From Arctopsyche grandis (lineage: Eukaryota; Arthropoda; Insecta; Trichoptera; Hydropsychidae), in assembly GCF_051622035.1 (NCBI RefSeq), contig NC_135361.1, positions 3,105,001-3,169,000 of the forward strand: a DNA stretch of 64,000 nucleotides, in the 5' to 3' direction. The position numbers and the translations under genes are program-made. Every line of letters starts with the position of its first letter. Position 1 is the first letter of the stretch. The notes beneath the pieces are model-generated. The model was not told where the DNA came from. It searched no databases and worked only from the letters and a program-made list of their open reading frames with translations. Shown in pieces: positions 62,819 through 64,000 of this stretch.

Positions 62819-64000
62819 TGTCTGGGGATCTAGTCTTGTTGTGAAGGTCTTCTTCACCACCAGTCCGCCATGTATTATAGACAGGTTCGTCTGTGTTCGG
62901 TATTAATACAGCTATATGTTGAATATGGTATTTATTTGGTAGTAACACGTATACACAAGTATGGTTAATTGTTGGTAAAAGTATGTCGTTCAGCGGTCTC
63001 TGGATATGGTAGAGTGTCACTGGCTCGGCATTCAGCTATGTTCAGAAGGTCTCTGGATGCGGCAGTGTGTTGCTGGCTCGTTGTTCGGCTATGTTCGGAA
63101 GGTCTCTGGATACGGCAGTGTGTTGCTGGCTCGTCCGGCTGGTTGATCTTCCAAGTCCGCGTAGTGTAGTGGTGGCTGGTCAGGAGCTGTATGTCGACGC
63201 TTGCTGCTGTGGGTCGACTGGCCTGGTGCTGTGTGTCGACGCTTGCTGCTGTGGGTCGACTGGCGTTGTTTGGGTTGTACCTCCTTTTATAGTGTTTCTG
63301 GAATCGCCTGACCCATGGTGGTGGTTTGTTGATGCGTAAGCGAGGAATGTTCTTTTGTCGAGGGGTAGAATTTTCTGGAACGATTGGTGCCGTTCCGCTC
63401 GATGTATTTTAATGGTGGCGGCGTGTTTCGACCGTTTTGGTTCCACTCGACTGGTAGGGGCGTTCCGCTTGAGTTTAATATAATGACTGCAGGTGTGTGT
63501 CGTCTGGGTTTCGTTCCGCTCGAGTGTGAAGGGTGGATCATTCTCGAAGGATTTTGGCATCGTTCCGCTTGAGTTGGATTTGGCGCCGTTCCGCCTGAGT
63601 TTAATATTGTGGCGGCTCGCTTATACGACATGGTCGAGTTTGGTTGCCTTCCTGCGAGTGGGAACCAACTCGGCTGGGTTCGGAGAGCTACTACTCACTC
63701 TGTCTTCAGCTGTCATATAATAAACACGTGCATTAACATGCCAGTCGTCTCATTCGTTCATCCTCCATACTGGTGACCCCCGACATCGAGCCACGCAGCC
63801 TCGATCAATTTCAACATGTCGCTCATCCCTGCCTCGCCGAGCCAGGCGGGGAAGCTACCCGCCGCGCCCCCATCGCCATCAACACAGCACGCCGCGGCCC
63901 GCGGGTGACAATAAACGAGCAGACACGGCTACCTACCTACCTACCTACCTACCGACGTCCAGCCACAACGTCGATGACAGGTGCTTAAAAAAATGGGGGA
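62819..64000 (+). mobile_element. LTR retrotransposon, CsRn1/Kabuki-like (5' LTR and gag start), partial
   Basis: A 5' LTR of about 949 bp runs from TGTCTGGGGATC (62819) to CCTCCA (63767), with CTTTTATAG as TATA box near 63284 and AATAAA at 63719-63724. The primer-binding site TGGTGACCCC at 63771-63780 matches the 3' end of tRNA-Trp, as known for the CsRn1 clade of Ty3/Gypsy elements. A gag-like ATG at 63816 (MSLIPASPSQ) stops after 30 codons at 63906-63908, so this copy may be defective. The rest lies beyond the window. Confidence 0.7.
63771..63780 (+). other. tRNA-Trp-type primer-binding site
   Basis: TGGTGACCCC three bases after the 5' LTR end is complementary to the 3' end (GGGGTCACCA) of tRNA-Trp. 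Confidence 0.6.

Noticed and set aside
63180-63631. Frames of over 110 codons on the minus strand
   Set aside because: They lie in the repeat-rich LTR and have repetitive composition only.

Overview
The window is AT-rich nuclear DNA of an arthropod, most likely an insect. The genes have GT-AG introns. The intergenic DNA is full of ACATACATATGTA-type low-complexity sequence. Nearly all recognisable non-genic DNA is transposable elements (hAT, PIF/Harbinger, Mutator-like MITEs, piggyBac-like, Helitron, a tRNA-headed SINE, non-LTR and LTR retrotransposons). The Helitron termini and a CsRn1/Kabuki-like LTR element with a Trp-tRNA-type primer site would fit Lepidoptera, but the order is not proven from sequence.

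Five host genes could be rebuilt exon by exon with consistent reading phase. (1) A FAM135 family serine-esterase gene (+, 1082-9076, 13 coding exons, 5' end outside the window). (2) A six-exon gene that looks like a TEX47/BLUF-type protein (+, 13843-17669). Its charged repeat tail continues in frame after a TAA to 17801. (3) TPPP/p25-alpha (ringmaker in Drosophila), minus strand, coding exons 24860-25276 and 20335-20517. (4) An intronless phosducin-like protein, PDCL/PhLP1 (+, 50245-51108). (5) The SUMO E1 catalytic subunit UBA2/SAE2, complete, minus strand, 12 exons from 61980 to 55118, 630 aa. UBA2 and PDCL are convergent.

Layout: 1-702 is the 3' end of a hAT element; 1082-9076 FAM135; 9.1-13.4 kb AT-rich DNA and two inverted-repeat MITEs; 13.6-17.8 kb the TEX47-like gene with a Helitron in intron 2; 18-20.2 kb a Helitron and a Harbinger MITE; 20.3-25.3 kb TPPP, whose single coding intron is crowded with at least eight nested or adjacent elements; 25.8-34.2 kb LINE and SINE fragments in otherwise featureless DNA; 35.4-38.96 kb a non-LTR retrotransposon with an uninterrupted 973-codon ORF2; 39.7-42.6 kb a hAT element with a perfect 8-bp target-site duplication and one premature stop; 46.6-49.9 kb a cluster of MITEs; 51.7-52.4 kb a roughly 670-bp (AT)n tract; 53.0-53.5 kb a piggyBac-like MITE; 55.1-62.0 kb UBA2, with two solo LTRs and LINE fragments in its introns; 62.2-64 kb a LINE fragment interrupted by an LTR retrotransposon that runs off the window.

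The most interesting signal is not a gene. The 3' end of the 35-39 kb LINE, and the 3' ends of two tail variants of the local tRNA-derived SINE, all carry the same hairpin: a 10-bp stem around a 21-nt apical part. The stem sequences are completely different but each is perfectly self-complementary, while short apical motifs (GG and CTGT) are conserved. That is covariation by eye, and it suggests that LINE reverse transcriptases recognise the tail by shape and that the SINE has switched partners by swapping tails.
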